DNA of 64,000 nt from Guptibacillus hwajinpoensis (GTDB taxonomy: Bacteria; Bacillota; Bacilli; Bacillales; Guptibacillaceae). This document shows, one piece after another, positions 8,686-17,671 of the stretch; the stretch's first letter is position 1, and every line of letters starts with the position of its first letter. A program made the position numbers and the translations under genes. Where the stretch lies: positions 496,001-560,000 of the forward strand of contig NZ_SWFM01000003.1 of the NCBI RefSeq assembly GCF_005144865.1, read 5' to 3'. Below the pieces are notes generated by a model that did not search any database, was not told the origin of the DNA, and saw only the letters and a program-made list of their open reading frames with translations.

Positions 8686-11043
8686 TTACTTTATGGCCTC
8701 CTCAGTGCTATTGGAACAATTAACTGATTGATCGAACCAACTTTTCAAAGCATGATAGGAGGAATAGCAAAAGTCATTTTCAAGTTTTGCCTTCTCAAGC
8801 TTACTCCTATACGTTTTGGAAGAAGTTAATTCACTTTTAACAGATTGTGGATTTAGAGAAATCAGTCCATCATCCATTGTAACAAAATCTAACTCAAAAA
8901 ACACCTGTGACATGAAGTGAACGGTTTCTTTTGACCAGCCTTTATGTTTAGCAAGCTTTTCTGCATCTCTTAAGTGAAAGCTTCCCTTTTTCATTAAGAA
9001 TGCATAGTACCATTTAAAATCTTCACGCGAAGGCAGTGTTGAAAAGAAATGATCTTCTTCATGCTCAAAAACAGCGTATGTTCGCTCTGGTAAGCCACCC
9101 TTTTTGAACAACTCAACAAGATCTTCTTCTAAGTCTGGTAGATCAAGAAGCACGACATACTTATTATCGAACGTTAAATTCTTTTCTTTAAGTGGTGATG
9201 TTATAACGAAATCCTTCCATTGCTCAATGCCAAGTTTAGTAACTGTGCTTTCCTGAAAAGAGATCATCAATAACTTATCTAGAGGTAAGGATTCGAGCCG
9301 CTTCTTTAAGTCACGAATACCTCGATAATCAAATAACTGCCACTCATTTACTGCCATATCTTTAACGAAGATTTGTGGCTTTCTTAACCCATTCCATTCA
9401 TTAACAGATAGTTGCCCAATAACACTTACTGCAGCTCTAGAAGCAATCTCTTCAAAGACATAGCCAAAGTTGAAGCCTACGCCATCAAGAGTGGCACCAT
9501 TTTCCTCAAGCGCTACTTTCAAATGATTGTCTTTGCTACCGATTCTTCTAATTTGCGACAAATGAACATCCTTCAACATCACAACAGGCTTCGGATTACT
9601 TACTCCAAAAGGAGCTAATAAATTCATCTCTTCAATCGTTTCAAGCGTAATGTCTTCTACTTTACAGTGCAAATCCACCTTCGTAAGTGGCATTAAATCC
9701 TTCTCGGTTAATTTCTCTAATGCCTGTTCATTCAATCTTTCACGAAGACTTTCAAGATACGTAAGGTCAATCGTCATTCCAGCTGCCATAGGGTGCCCGC
9801 CGAAGTGTGGGAGAATATCTCTGCATTCAGAGAGGTTCATAAACATATCAAATGCTTCAATGCTTCGTGCAGACCCTTTCGCAACCCCTTTTTCACGGTC
9901 AATACTCATAACAATGGTTGGACGATAATATTTTTCGACAAGCCTTGAAGCAACGATTCCGATTACACCTGCGTTCCATCCTTCTCTTGCGATAATAAGA
10001 ACACGATTGTTTTCGTTTAGCAGATCATTCGTCTCTACTTCTTCAATCGCTTCTTGTGTCATTGTATTCACAAGTTCTTGACGTGTTTTATTTAATGCAT
10101 CAATCTCGCTAGCAAGCTGTTCAGCAAGTTCAAAATCATCCGTTGTTAACAGCTCAACAGCAGGATCTGCACTTTCAAGCCGTCCTACTGCGTTTAGACG
10201 TGGTCCTATACCAAATCCAAGATGCTCCTCATTTAATTCCTGTCCTTTTAATCCACAAACATCAAGTAGAGCTTTAATGCCTGGTTTGCTCGAGTTTTGC
10301 AGTGCACGAATCCCTTCACTTGCAATTAAACGATTCTCATCCTGCAATGGAACAAGGTCAGCAATCGTACCCATTGCAGCAATTTCTAGTAAATGGCCAG
10401 GAATTCGATCAAGCAGGGCCTGAGCAAGTTTAAACGCAACTCCAACTCCTGCTAACCCTTTAAATGGATAACCACAACCAGGTTTCTTAGGATTAATTGT
10501 TGCATATGCATCAGGTAGTACAGGAGGTGGCTCATGGTGATCTGTAATAATAAGATCAATACCTATTTCCTTTGCCACTTCTGCTTCATGAACTCCTGAT
10601 ATACCTGTATCAACTGTAACGATTAGATCGTAGCCGTCTTCTTTTGCCTGGCGAAATGCCGCTTCATTTGGTCCATATCCTTCAGTAAAACGATTTGGAA
10701 TGTAATAGTCAAAACTAGCACCAAGCTCTCGGAGCGTATAAACGAGAACGGTCGTACTACTTACGCCATCAGCATCATAATCTCCATAAATTAAAATTCT
10801 TTCATTCTTTGCTATAGCATGTTGAATACGATCAACAGATTCTTTCATACCATCCATTAAATAAGGATCATGATAGGATAAATTTTCTTTATATAAAAAC
10901 CTTCTTGCTTCTTCCTCTCCCTCGATACCTCTATTCACAAGTAATGAGGTAGCTAGTCGAGAAATACCTAGTTCACTCTGGAGCCGATCAATGTTTGTTT
11001 CATCTGTTTCAGCTAGTTTCCAGCGTGTTTTAGATCTTAACAT
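8686..11043 (-). CDS. recJ: Single-stranded-DNA-specific exonuclease RecJ
   Basis: A 5'-3' single-strand exonuclease acting in recombination and repair. 785 residues, close to B. subtilis RecJ. The DHH phosphoesterase core keeps the metal motifs YGDYDADG (near 80), VDTG and TDHHEPP (near 160), followed by the DHHA1 domain (GGHPMAAGM near 395), an OB domain and a C-terminal extension typical of Bacillus. The ATG at 11043 is chosen because GAGGTGAT sits 7 nt upstream and the N-terminus MLRSKTRW matches the family; an in-frame ATG at 11085 lacks a site. It heads a run with apt. Confidence 0.96.
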   Translation of the reverse strand: MLRSKTRWKLAETDETNIDRLQSELGISRLATSLLVNRGIEGEEEARRFLYKENLSYHDPYLMDGMKESVDRIQHAIAKNERILIYGDYDADGVSSTTVLVYTLRELGASFDYYIPNRFTEGYGPNEAAFRQAKEDGYDLIVTVDTGISGVHEAEVAKEIGIDLIITDHHEPPPVLPDAYATINPKKPGCGYPFKGLAGVGVAFKLAQALLDRIPGHLLEIAAMGTIADLVPLQDENRLIASEGIRALQNSSKPGIKALLDVCGLKGQELNEEHLGFGIGPRLNAVGRLESADPAVELLTTDDFELAEQLASEIDALNKTRQELVNTMTQEAIEEVETNDLLNENNRVLIIAREGWNAGVIGIVASRLVEKYYRPTIVMSIDREKGVAKGSARSIEAFDMFMNLSECRDILPHFGGHPMAAGMTIDLTYLESLRERLNEQALEKLTEKDLMPLTKVDLHCKVEDITLETIEEMNLLAPFGVSNPKPVVMLKDVHLSQIRRIGSKDNHLKVALEENGATLDGVGFNFGYVFEEIASRAAVSVIGQLSVNEWNGLRKPQIFVKDMAVNEWQLFDYRGIRDLKKRLESLPLDKLLMISFQESTVTKLGIEQWKDFVITSPLKEKNLTFDNKYVVLLDLPDLEEDLVELFKKGGLPERTYAVFEHEEDHFFSTLPSREDFKWYYAFLMKKGSFHLRDAEKLAKHKGWSKETVHFMSQVFFELDFVTMDDGLISLNPQSVKSELTSSKTYRSKLEKAKLENDFCYSSYHALKSWFDQSVNCSNSTEEAIK

Positions 11044-11065
11044 CGAATCACCTCTTAACCAGTTC

Positions 11066-11094
11066 ATTATATATAGTTTGGACATATTTGACCA
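11066..11094 (-). promoter_or_regulatory. Probable recJ promoter
   Basis: On the minus strand TGGTCA (11094-11089, four of six matches to the -35 consensus) and a perfect TATAAT (11071-11066) are 17 nt apart, about 20 nt before the recJ start. Confidence 0.65.
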
Positions 11095-11170
11095 TAGTTT
11101 GAGAGGAGGAATCTTATTCTTACAAATGATGGGCTATATGATTCCGGCTTCGTACTATAATCAAAACCAA

Positions 11171-11198
11171 AAAATAAGCCCCCATGAGAATGGGGGGC
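11171..11198 (-). terminator. Terminator after the LapA-like gene
   Basis: A hairpin GCCCCCCAT / ATGGGGGC with a small loop, followed by TTATTTTTTGG on the minus strand, lies 8 bp after the stop codon. Confidence 0.88.
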
Positions 11199-11205
11199 AA
11201 ATCAA

Positions 11206-11532
11206 TTATTCTCCGTCTGAATCCATTCCTTCATCCTCGGTAGGACCATCTAAGGGAACGTCAACAGGTTTTTGTTCAGCATCAGCTCGAAGCTGCGCGT
11301 TTTCCTTTTGCAACTTCTTAAGCTCTTTTTTCAATCTATAATACTTGACCATCCCAAAACCTAGTACGAGAATGGCTCCCATTAATACTGATCCTAAAAT
11401 AACTAGTACAAGTGGCCAGTCTGACGTACCAAAAACATAATTCACTTGAACCGGATCAACGTTCACAACTGAAAATACTGCAATAATTAGAGCGAAAACA
11501 AGGGCAATAACCAATCCCCATTGTCCTTTCAT
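11206..11532 (-). CDS. yrvD: LapA/DUF1049 family small membrane protein
   Basis: A 108-residue protein with two hydrophobic segments (about 5-25 and 43-66) followed by a charged, coiled-coil-like stretch (KKELKKLQKENAQLRADAEQ) and an acidic tail. This layout is that of the LapA domain family. The ATG at 11532 is preferred over the ATG 6 nt upstream because GGAGG lies 9 nt before it and only 3 nt before the other. It is adjacent to recJ as yrvD is in B. subtilis. A precise role in Gram-positive bacteria is not known. Confidence 0.82.
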   Translation of the reverse strand: MKGQWGLVIALVFALIIAVFSVVNVDPVQVNYVFGTSDWPLVLVILGSVLMGAILVLGFGMVKYYRLKKELKKLQKENAQLRADAEQKPVDVPLDGPTEDEGMDSDGE

Positions 11533-11579
11533 CCACATCTACCTCCCCTTCTACTTCTATACCTATTCCATTACTAGAT

Positions 11580-12479
11580 CTATTTTTCCTTTGGTTCATA
11601 AGGATTAATGTGGACAAGCACATCATGTACTTCATCTTCTTGCAGCAAACGTTCTTTCACAGCCTTACCGATATCGTGCCCCTCTCTCACTGAAATGTCT
11701 GGGTCGACACCGAGCTTCACATCAATAATAACATAGTGACCGTGCTCTCTAGCATAAAATTCATCGAGATTCACAATGCCATCCATCTCTTCAATTACTT
11801 TCTTATATTGAACCGTATCTTCTTCATGCAAAACATGATCTAGTGTTGTATGAATTGATTCGAAACCAAGTTTAATTGCCATCTTCCCAATCAGAATAGA
11901 AACAAAAATCCCTGCAATGGGGTCTGCATAGATAAGCCATGATAAATCGAATTTACTTCCTAAAATAGCACCAGCGATCCCGATGAGAACAGCAATTGAA
12001 GAATACACATCAGAACGATGCTCATATGCATTGACGATCAGGGCATCACTTTTAATTTTTGTACCTAAACGATATTTATAACGAAACATTGCTTCTTTAA
12101 CAATAATGGAAACAAGGGCAGCATATAAAGCGAGTGTGCCAGGTGCTTCAATTGGCTGAAAAATAGCTTTACCTGAACTAATCCCAATTTCAACACCTAC
12201 GAGTAGAAGCAATACAGCTACGATAATTGCCGCAATGGATTCTGCTTTCCCGTGACCGTAAGGGTGGTCTTTATCAGGGGGGAGTTTTGCAGCACGCAAG
12301 CCAACAAAAACGGCAAACGAACCGGCAACGTCTGAAGCAGAATGGGCTGCATCAGCAATAAGAGCCCGACTATTGGCTATATAACCAATAACCCCTTTTA
12401 ATACAGCAAGGACAATATTCCCTAAAATCCCAACAATAGCTGCAATCTCTGCTTTCCGAAAACGTTCTTCTTTGTTCAT
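11580..12479 (-). CDS. Cation diffusion facilitator transporter
   Basis: An inner-membrane divalent metal/proton antiporter of the CDF family, 299 residues. Six transmembrane helices occupy about residues 1-205 and a cytoplasmic ferredoxin-like domain the last ~90. Metal-site motifs are DAAHSASD in helix 2 (HxxxD) and EHRSD in helix 5; the sequence DHPYGHGK is typical of the family. GAGGTGA precedes the ATG. The transported metal (zinc, manganese, iron or cobalt) cannot be assigned from these motifs alone. It lies between the LapA-like gene and secF and appears to be an independent unit. Confidence 0.93.
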   Translation of the reverse strand: MNKEERFRKAEIAAIVGILGNIVLAVLKGVIGYIANSRALIADAAHSASDVAGSFAVFVGLRAAKLPPDKDHPYGHGKAESIAAIIVAVLLLLVGVEIGISSGKAIFQPIEAPGTLALYAALVSIIVKEAMFRYKYRLGTKIKSDALIVNAYEHRSDVYSSIAVLIGIAGAILGSKFDLSWLIYADPIAGIFVSILIGKMAIKLGFESIHTTLDHVLHEEDTVQYKKVIEEMDGIVNLDEFYAREHGHYVIIDVKLGVDPDISVREGHDIGKAVKERLLQEDEVHDVLVHINPYEPKEK

Positions 12480-12553
12480 TCTCTCACCTCTAACAATTCC
12501 TTATAGCATTTCCCTTAATACCAAATTCTAAATCTTGCTGATAGCGACATGTA

Positions 12554-12578
12554 AGAGCCATGGCATAGCCATGGCTCT
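12554..12578 (-). terminator. Hairpin after secF
   Basis: A perfect 11-bp inverted repeat AGAGCCATGGC / GCCATGGCTCT with a 3-nt loop lies 9 bp past the secF stop. No T-run follows on the minus strand, so termination would be weak or of another kind; a T-rich stretch follows only on the plus strand. Confidence 0.55.
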
Positions 12579-12586
12579 CTTTCACT

Positions 12587-13507
12587 CTATACTTCGCTTT
12601 CAACTGGAGCGAACTTTTTCTTCTTAAGTTGTTTCCCTTTCCAAACCGCCCATAATTGAGAGGCAATAAAGATCGAAGAGTACGTTCCTGCTATAAGACC
12701 AATTAACAATGCAACAGCAAACGGTCGAATGGCTTCACCGCCAAAAATCGTTAACGCAAGAGCCGCAAATACAACTGTTAACACTGTATTAATTGATCTT
12801 GCCAATGTTTGAACGAGGCTTTTATTAACGACACGAGCAACATCATCAAATGTTTTGATTTTCTTCTCAAATTTCATGTTCTCTCGGATTCGATCGAATG
12901 TAACGATCGTATCATTAATGGAGTAACCAACGATTGTGAGAACAGCAGCTATGAAAGTTATATTTACTTCAATCTGCAAGATGCTGAACACTGCAATAAT
13001 AAAGAATGCATCATGAAAAAGTGCAACTATTGCAGCAAAGCCCTGTAGCCATTCAAATCGAAGGGCAACATATAAGATAATTCCAACTGATGCAATTGCA
13101 ACTGCGATGAACGCATTTTTCGCGAGGTCAACGGCTACATCAGGTGATACCGTACTTATACTTGGTTCTATTTCATATAAATCCGTGAATTGGTTTTTAA
13201 TTTCAGCCACTTCATCTTTATTTAACTCATCTTTGAAGGCAGCAACTGCCATCTCGCCACCACCTGCAAGGGTGACGGATTCTGGCTCAAGCCCAAGTTC
13301 TTCAAGTTCTTTGGTTACTTCTTCAGTAGTCAACGTGCTATCCGACTGTATATCCACGCGTGAGCCACTTGAGAAGTCGATGCCCAAGTTTAGACCAAAT
13401 ATAGCAATTGCCAAACCACCAAGAACGATAAGTGCAAGTGAAATCGCAAAGAACTTATTACGATGTTTAACAAAATCAAATTTAATATCTCTTACTTTAG
13501 AGCTCAT
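12587..13507 (-). CDS. secF: Protein translocase subunit SecF
   Basis: Partner of SecD in the proton-driven step of Sec-dependent export. 306 residues with six transmembrane helices and a periplasmic-type loop after helix 1. The family motif GYSINDTIVTFDRIREN lies near residue 195. It begins inside the secD 3' end (11-nt overlap) with its own AAAGGAGA site, 10 nt before the ATG at 13507; a GTG 9 nt upstream is too close to that site. In B. subtilis SecD and SecF form one fused polypeptide; here a stop codon in the secF frame just upstream shows they are truly separate. Confidence 0.96.
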   Translation of the reverse strand: MSSKVRDIKFDFVKHRNKFFAISLALIVLGGLAIAIFGLNLGIDFSSGSRVDIQSDSTLTTEEVTKELEELGLEPESVTLAGGGEMAVAAFKDELNKDEVAEIKNQFTDLYEIEPSISTVSPDVAVDLAKNAFIAVAIASVGIILYVALRFEWLQGFAAIVALFHDAFFIIAVFSILQIEVNITFIAAVLTIVGYSINDTIVTFDRIRENMKFEKKIKTFDDVARVVNKSLVQTLARSINTVLTVVFAALALTIFGGEAIRPFAVALLIGLIAGTYSSIFIASQLWAVWKGKQLKKKKFAPVESEV

Positions 13508-14801
13508 CGATCTCACTCTCCTTTACGCCAAAAAGTCCGGGCTTCTTATTTAATGCCCTACTCTTAACCCATAGGCCAAGTAGTATTCGTGAACCCCAAA
13601 CAGCAGTCAAAAAGCTGACAACGATACTTGTAATGAGCATTACCGCAAACCCTTTAACAGAACTTGTTCCATAGGCGAATAACACACCAGCAGCAATAAG
13701 GGTTGTAATATTTGCGTCAAAGATTGTGGTAAAGGAGCGTCTTCCACCCGCTTTAAAAGCTGACATGATCGACTTTCCTGAACGAATCTCTTCTTTAATT
13801 CTTTCATATGTGATGATATTAGCATCAACAGCCATCCCGACCCCAAGAATAAGGGCAGCAATACCAGGGAGTGTTAACACGGCATTCATCCAATTAAATA
13901 CAACAAGAATAAGATAGATATACACACTTAGCGTAATAACAGCAATCGCTCCAGGTAGACGGTAATAAAATAGCATGAATAAGAAAATCAATCCTATACC
14001 GATAAATCCTGCTAGGACAGTTTTATTAAGCGACTGTTCCCCAAATTGAGCACCGACAGATGTTGAATAGATTTCCTCGAGCTGGACTGGAAGAGATCCT
14101 GCATTTAGCAACTCCTTCAAATTTTCAGCTTCTTCAAGCTGGAATGGAGGTCCTGAAATCACTACTGTATTTTGTGAGAGAACCGTTCTAACAGCAGGAT
14201 CTGAAATGAACTTCTGCTCATCAGCAGGCTTAGTAACTTCCTCTTGATATGAGTCGCCTTCTTCATAATCAAGCCAAATCACAAGGCGATTATCAGGTGG
14301 TGGTAATTGACTTATTTCTCGAGTAATATTAGCAAATTTTTCAGGATTTTTAAGCGTTACTTGGACAACAGGCTGATTGTTATCAAACACTACTTTCGCA
14401 GCGCCTTCCTTCAAATCAGCACCGCTCATCTGCTCTTTATCATCAGTTGTACGGAACGTTAGCTCCGCCTGTGTTGAGAGTAGCTCACGCGCTTGGTTCT
14501 GATCTTTAACACCAGCAAGCTGAACGCGAATACGGTCTTCGCCTTCTATAGTGATACGAGGTTCTGAAACCCCGAGAACATTAATACGCTTGTACAAAGC
14601 ACTTACAGTACTATTTAAAAGGTCTTGACTAAGTTCCTGACCTTCTTGAGCAGGCGTTACTTCATACAGAACTTCAAACCCCCCCTGCAAATCAAGGCCT
14701 AACTTAATTTCTTTTGTTACACCCATAACCGTTGTCCCGATCAATCCACCAAGCAGAAGGACGATCAAAAAGAACGCTACGATCCGGCCTTTTTTTACCA
14801 T
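13497..14801 (-). CDS. secD: Protein translocase subunit SecD
   Basis: Membrane component that helps release and pull exported proteins using the proton gradient. 434 residues: one N-terminal transmembrane helix, a large extracytoplasmic P1-type domain (about 30-255) beginning GLDLQGGFEVLYEV, then five helices. The SecD signature AVDANIITYERIKEEI lies near residue 345. The ATG at 14801 has GAGGAG 10 nt upstream; an earlier in-frame ATG at 14852 has no site. Overlaps secF. Confidence 0.96.
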   Translation of the reverse strand: MVKKGRIVAFFLIVLLLGGLIGTTVMGVTKEIKLGLDLQGGFEVLYEVTPAQEGQELSQDLLNSTVSALYKRINVLGVSEPRITIEGEDRIRVQLAGVKDQNQARELLSTQAELTFRTTDDKEQMSGADLKEGAAKVVFDNNQPVVQVTLKNPEKFANITREISQLPPPDNRLVIWLDYEEGDSYQEEVTKPADEQKFISDPAVRTVLSQNTVVISGPPFQLEEAENLKELLNAGSLPVQLEEIYSTSVGAQFGEQSLNKTVLAGFIGIGLIFLFMLFYYRLPGAIAVITLSVYIYLILVVFNWMNAVLTLPGIAALILGVGMAVDANIITYERIKEEIRSGKSIMSAFKAGGRRSFTTIFDANITTLIAAGVLFAYGTSSVKGFAVMLITSIVVSFLTAVWGSRILLGLWVKSRALNKKPGLFGVKESEIDEL

Positions 14802-14911
14802 GGAACAAAAACTCCTCTCTAAACACCCAGCATTATTTCTTATGTAGGTCAAAATGCCACAATACTAGTTATTATACAGATATATGAATTTTTCTGTCAA
14901 TTTCAGTGTGA

Positions 14912-15175
14912 CTAAGCTTCTTGCTTTCTGAACATATCTGTCCCTTTATAAGCATGAATTGTAAGCCAGTTCATGTATTCATTTGTAGAAAGGCGCATTA
15001 TTTCGTTTACAAGACGATGCATTTGAATATCGTCTAAATCTTTATTTCGTTTCAGACGAGCAAGGAGACATTCCCAGATTTCATCTGTGGTCGCCCCGTT
15101 GTATCCTAACAAATGAAATTCATCTAGCTTACTTTCTAGCGCCGGATATACTTCTTTCTTCCACTCTTCCATCAT
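14912..15175 (-). CDS. comN: Post-transcriptional regulator ComN
   Basis: An 87-residue soluble helical protein matching the Bacillus ComN (YrzD) family by sequence style (EIWECLLARLKRN, MRLSTNEYMNWLTIHAYKG) and place between secD and spoVB. In B. subtilis ComN controls the comE transcript and associates with the division-site Min/DivIVA system. The ATG at 15175 lies 5 nt after GAGAGGAG; an adjacent ATG at 15172 is also possible. That it regulates competence or pilus genes in this organism is unproven. Confidence 0.85.
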   Translation of the reverse strand: MMEEWKKEVYPALESKLDEFHLLGYNGATTDEIWECLLARLKRNKDLDDIQMHRLVNEIMRLSTNEYMNWLTIHAYKGTDMFRKQEA

Positions 15176-15192
15176 TCTGTCTCCTCTCATTT

Positions 15193-15678
15193 TTAGAAAA
15201 TCGAGTAAATCGCTGCACCTACACCTAAACCAGCAATAACCACTCCTGTAAGAATGGATAGAAAGGCGTATTTAAATCGTATCGCAAAAAGCGCTGCTGC
15301 TACACATGCGCTGTATGCTCCTGTAGTTGGAAGCGGAACAGCGGTGAATAGAATTAATCCTATTGCTCCATATTTCTCGACATTCTTACTTTTGCTCAGT
15401 GTGCGGTGATAAAGCCAATCATAGAATCTCTTATACCACTCAAACCTCATGAACCAATTACTAAGCGGTTGAAAGAGAAGCAGTAATGGAATGATCGGCA
15501 GTGCGTTTCCAAGTAAACTTAGAAATAAGGCTTTTAGAAACGAGAAATCAAAAGCATATGCCAGAGGCAATCCTCCTCGTAACTCTAATATTGGAAGTGC
15601 AGATATGATCACTACAATCACTTCCTGTGGAAGAAAACCTAAGTTCTCTACAACGAATTGTTTAATTGCTTCTTTCAT
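15193..15678 (-). CDS. Small multidrug export family membrane protein
   Basis: 161 residues with four to five transmembrane helices and the family-typical segment ALPILELRGGLPLAYAF near residue 27. It belongs to the Sm_multidrug_ex family of membrane proteins whose substrates are not established; the name should not be read as a demonstrated drug efflux function. TAGGAGTG precedes the ATG. The gene ends 18 bp before comN and is divergent from spoVB. Confidence 0.82.
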   Translation of the reverse strand: MKEAIKQFVVENLGFLPQEVIVVIISALPILELRGGLPLAYAFDFSFLKALFLSLLGNALPIIPLLLLFQPLSNWFMRFEWYKRFYDWLYHRTLSKSKNVEKYGAIGLILFTAVPLPTTGAYSACVAAALFAIRFKYAFLSILTGVVIAGLGVGAAIYSIF

Positions 15679-15798
15679 TAAAACACTCCTATATGCCTGT
15701 CATGCTTTGTCCCCTAATAAGCATATACATAGTGATAAAAAATATCTAGACTTTTCTACAATTTTGCAGGGGTATTCTGGATGGAAAGTTGGGTGAAT

Positions 15799-17352
15799 AT
15801 GTCAAAGCAAACCTTTTTACGAGGGACTCTTTTTCTAATTCTTGCTGGGCTGATTACAAAGGTGCTCGGATTTATTAACCGTATTGTGATGGTTCGAGTT
15901 ATGGGAGAAGAAGGTGTCGGTCTATACATGATGGCTGTTCCGACCCTAATTCTAACCATTACGTTAACACGTATGGGACTACCTGTTGCTATTTCAAAGA
16001 TGGTTGCTGAAGCTGATGCAGAAGGTGATCGCCAGAAAATCAAACGAATACTAATTGTCTCACTCTCCATCACAACCGTACTTAGCATTATTTTTACGAC
16101 CGTTATGGTACTAGCGGCTCCACTCTTATCAAAGACTGTTTTCACAGACGAGCGCACTTTCTATCCTCTTATAGCTATAGCACCTGTCGTTTCTATCGTT
16201 GCCCTTTCCTCTGTCCTTCGCGGCTATTTTCAAGGCCTTCAAAATATGCGACCTTCTGCTTATTCTCAAGTTATTGAACAAATTGTGCGAATTTGTCTCG
16301 TTGCTATCTTAACAGGCGCTTTCCTTCCTTATGGGGTTGAATATGCCGCTGCAGGTGCAATGGTTTCCGTCGTGCTAGGTGAACTTGCTTCCCTTCTCTT
16401 TATGTTCTCAATGTTTAAAATGAAAAAGCGAGTGAAGATTAGGAAAGGCTTTTTCAATTATTTAAAAGGCGGCAGAAAAACATTTAACGATTTAATGAGA
16501 ATTTCTCTCCCTACGACAGGAAGTCAATTAATCGGTTCAATTTCCTATTTTTTTGAACCCATTATGGTTGCAAATAGTCTTGCAATTGCAGGGGTAGCTA
16601 CAAGCCTTGCTACAAAACAGTATGGACATTTATCAGGGCTTGCCATTCCACTCCTCTTTCTCCCGACTTTTATCACATACTCTTTGCAGGTGTCACTCGT
16701 ACCCGCAATAAGTGAAGCACATGCTCAGAAACAATATAAACAAATTCAACACCGATTAAGTCAAGCTATTCGTCTTTCCATGGTTGCAGGAGGTCTCTCA
16801 GTCGTTGTCACATATATTTTCGCTGTACCATTGATGGATATCATGTACAATGCACCTCAAGTAGCGATCTATGTCCAAGTAATGGCACCATTCTTTTTCT
16901 TCTATTACTTTCAAGGACCTCTTGGAGCAGCACTTCAAGCGCTCGATCTTGCAAAGGCAGCGATGATTAACAGCTTCATTGGAGCTGCAGTTAAACTGGC
17001 TGCTATTTTCTTCTTAGCAACTAGACCAGAACTCGGGATAATGGGAGCAGCACTCGCAATTGTTATAGGTATATTACTCGTTACACTACTTCACTTCGCC
17101 ACTTTAGTGAAAGCTATTGGCTTTTCCATCGTAGTTAGTGATTTACTTAAAGGTGTTGCAGCAATTATTCTTGCTGCCTTCGCAGGGCATTTCTTCTACC
17201 AAATTCTTGCTACATCATCATCAGATATCTTCGGAACGGTTATAGCCATTGGCGCAACATCCATCGTTTATACTTTACTTTTACTACTCCTTGGTCTAGT
17301 TAATCGAAATGATTTAAGAAGACTTCCATTTATCGGGAAGTTCGTACACTGA
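15799..17352 (+). CDS. spoVB: Stage V sporulation protein B, polysaccharide flippase family
   Basis: A multidrug/oligosaccharidyl-lipid/polysaccharide exporter-family membrane protein, 517 residues with about 14 helices, needed in B. subtilis for spore cortex synthesis and thought to flip a lipid-linked precursor. The N-terminus SKQTFLRGTLFLILAGLITK and RIVMVRVMGEEGVGLYMM match SpoVB. Start choice: the ATG at 15799 gives the conserved MSKQTF start with GGGTGA close upstream; an ATG at 15781 would add six residues. The upstream 100 bp contains GTCATGCT and CATATACA about 14-15 nt apart, faintly sigma-E-like. The gene order next to comN agrees with B. subtilis. Confidence 0.94.
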   Translation: MSKQTFLRGTLFLILAGLITKVLGFINRIVMVRVMGEEGVGLYMMAVPTLILTITLTRMGLPVAISKMVAEADAEGDRQKIKRILIVSLSITTVLSIIFTTVMVLAAPLLSKTVFTDERTFYPLIAIAPVVSIVALSSVLRGYFQGLQNMRPSAYSQVIEQIVRICLVAILTGAFLPYGVEYAAAGAMVSVVLGELASLLFMFSMFKMKKRVKIRKGFFNYLKGGRKTFNDLMRISLPTTGSQLIGSISYFFEPIMVANSLAIAGVATSLATKQYGHLSGLAIPLLFLPTFITYSLQVSLVPAISEAHAQKQYKQIQHRLSQAIRLSMVAGGLSVVVTYIFAVPLMDIMYNAPQVAIYVQVMAPFFFFYYFQGPLGAALQALDLAKAAMINSFIGAAVKLAAIFFLATRPELGIMGAALAIVIGILLVTLLHFATLVKAIGFSIVVSDLLKGVAAIILAAFAGHFFYQILATSSSDIFGTVIAIGATSIVYTLLLLLLGLVNRNDLRRLPFIGKFVH

Positions 17353-17403
17353 GGAAGACTTGGAATTTTATATAGGTGAATTTTTAAAGTCTTTTTTCTA
17401 AAA

Positions 17404-17625
17404 GCTCTTTTCTAAAAGATTGTTGCTTTTAAAAAGTTTTGTATAAAGAACCACACTTAATTGATTGGAACGGAAGGATGCTCGACTCCTGCGGGACTAG
17501 CGGGACAGGTGAGACCCCACAGGAGTGTAAGCGACGAGGAGGCTTACCGCCCGCCCCGCGGAAAGCGAGCATCCTGGAGTGGAAGTCAACCACTACATTA
17601 TAACAACCATGTCTACGAAAAGAGC
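17404..17625 (+). mobile_element. MITE-like structured element, copy A
   Basis: A 222-bp non-coding element bounded by imperfect terminal inverted repeats: left GCTCTTTTCTAAAAGATTGT (17404 on) and right ending ACGAAAAGAGC (17625). The interior has long nested stems: GGATGCTCG pairs with CGAGCATCC, and inside it CTGCGGG pairs with CCCGCGG. A near-identical element lies in reverse orientation at 43218-43442. It occupies the gap of about 310 bp between the convergent spoVB and DUF421 genes. Flanks resemble each other (TTTTCTAA and TTTTCATAA) but are not an exact duplication. The inner core resembles dispersed repeats common in Bacillaceae genomes (recollection, not searched). Confidence 0.8.
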
Positions 17626-17643
17626 CTTTTCATAAGAACCTAA

Positions 17644-17671
17644 AAAAAGTAACCAATATCGGTTACTTTTT
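17644..17671. terminator. Terminator of the DUF421 gene
   Basis: AAAAAGTAACC and GGTTACTTTTT form an 11-bp stem with a 6-nt loop; the DUF421 stop codon lies inside the stem. Symmetry would let it also stop transcripts arriving from spoVB. Confidence 0.88.

Noticed and set aside
13107-13553. Plus-strand reading frame of 148 residues across secF/secD
   Set aside because: It is antisense to two conserved genes and shows no domain.
15756-16157. Minus-strand frame of 133 residues within spoVB
   Set aside because: It is antisense to conserved spoVB codons, with Ile/Arg/Thr-biased composition typical of a shadow.
17461-17643. 60-residue reading frame
   Set aside because: It lies within the MITE-like element and is broken in the second copy.
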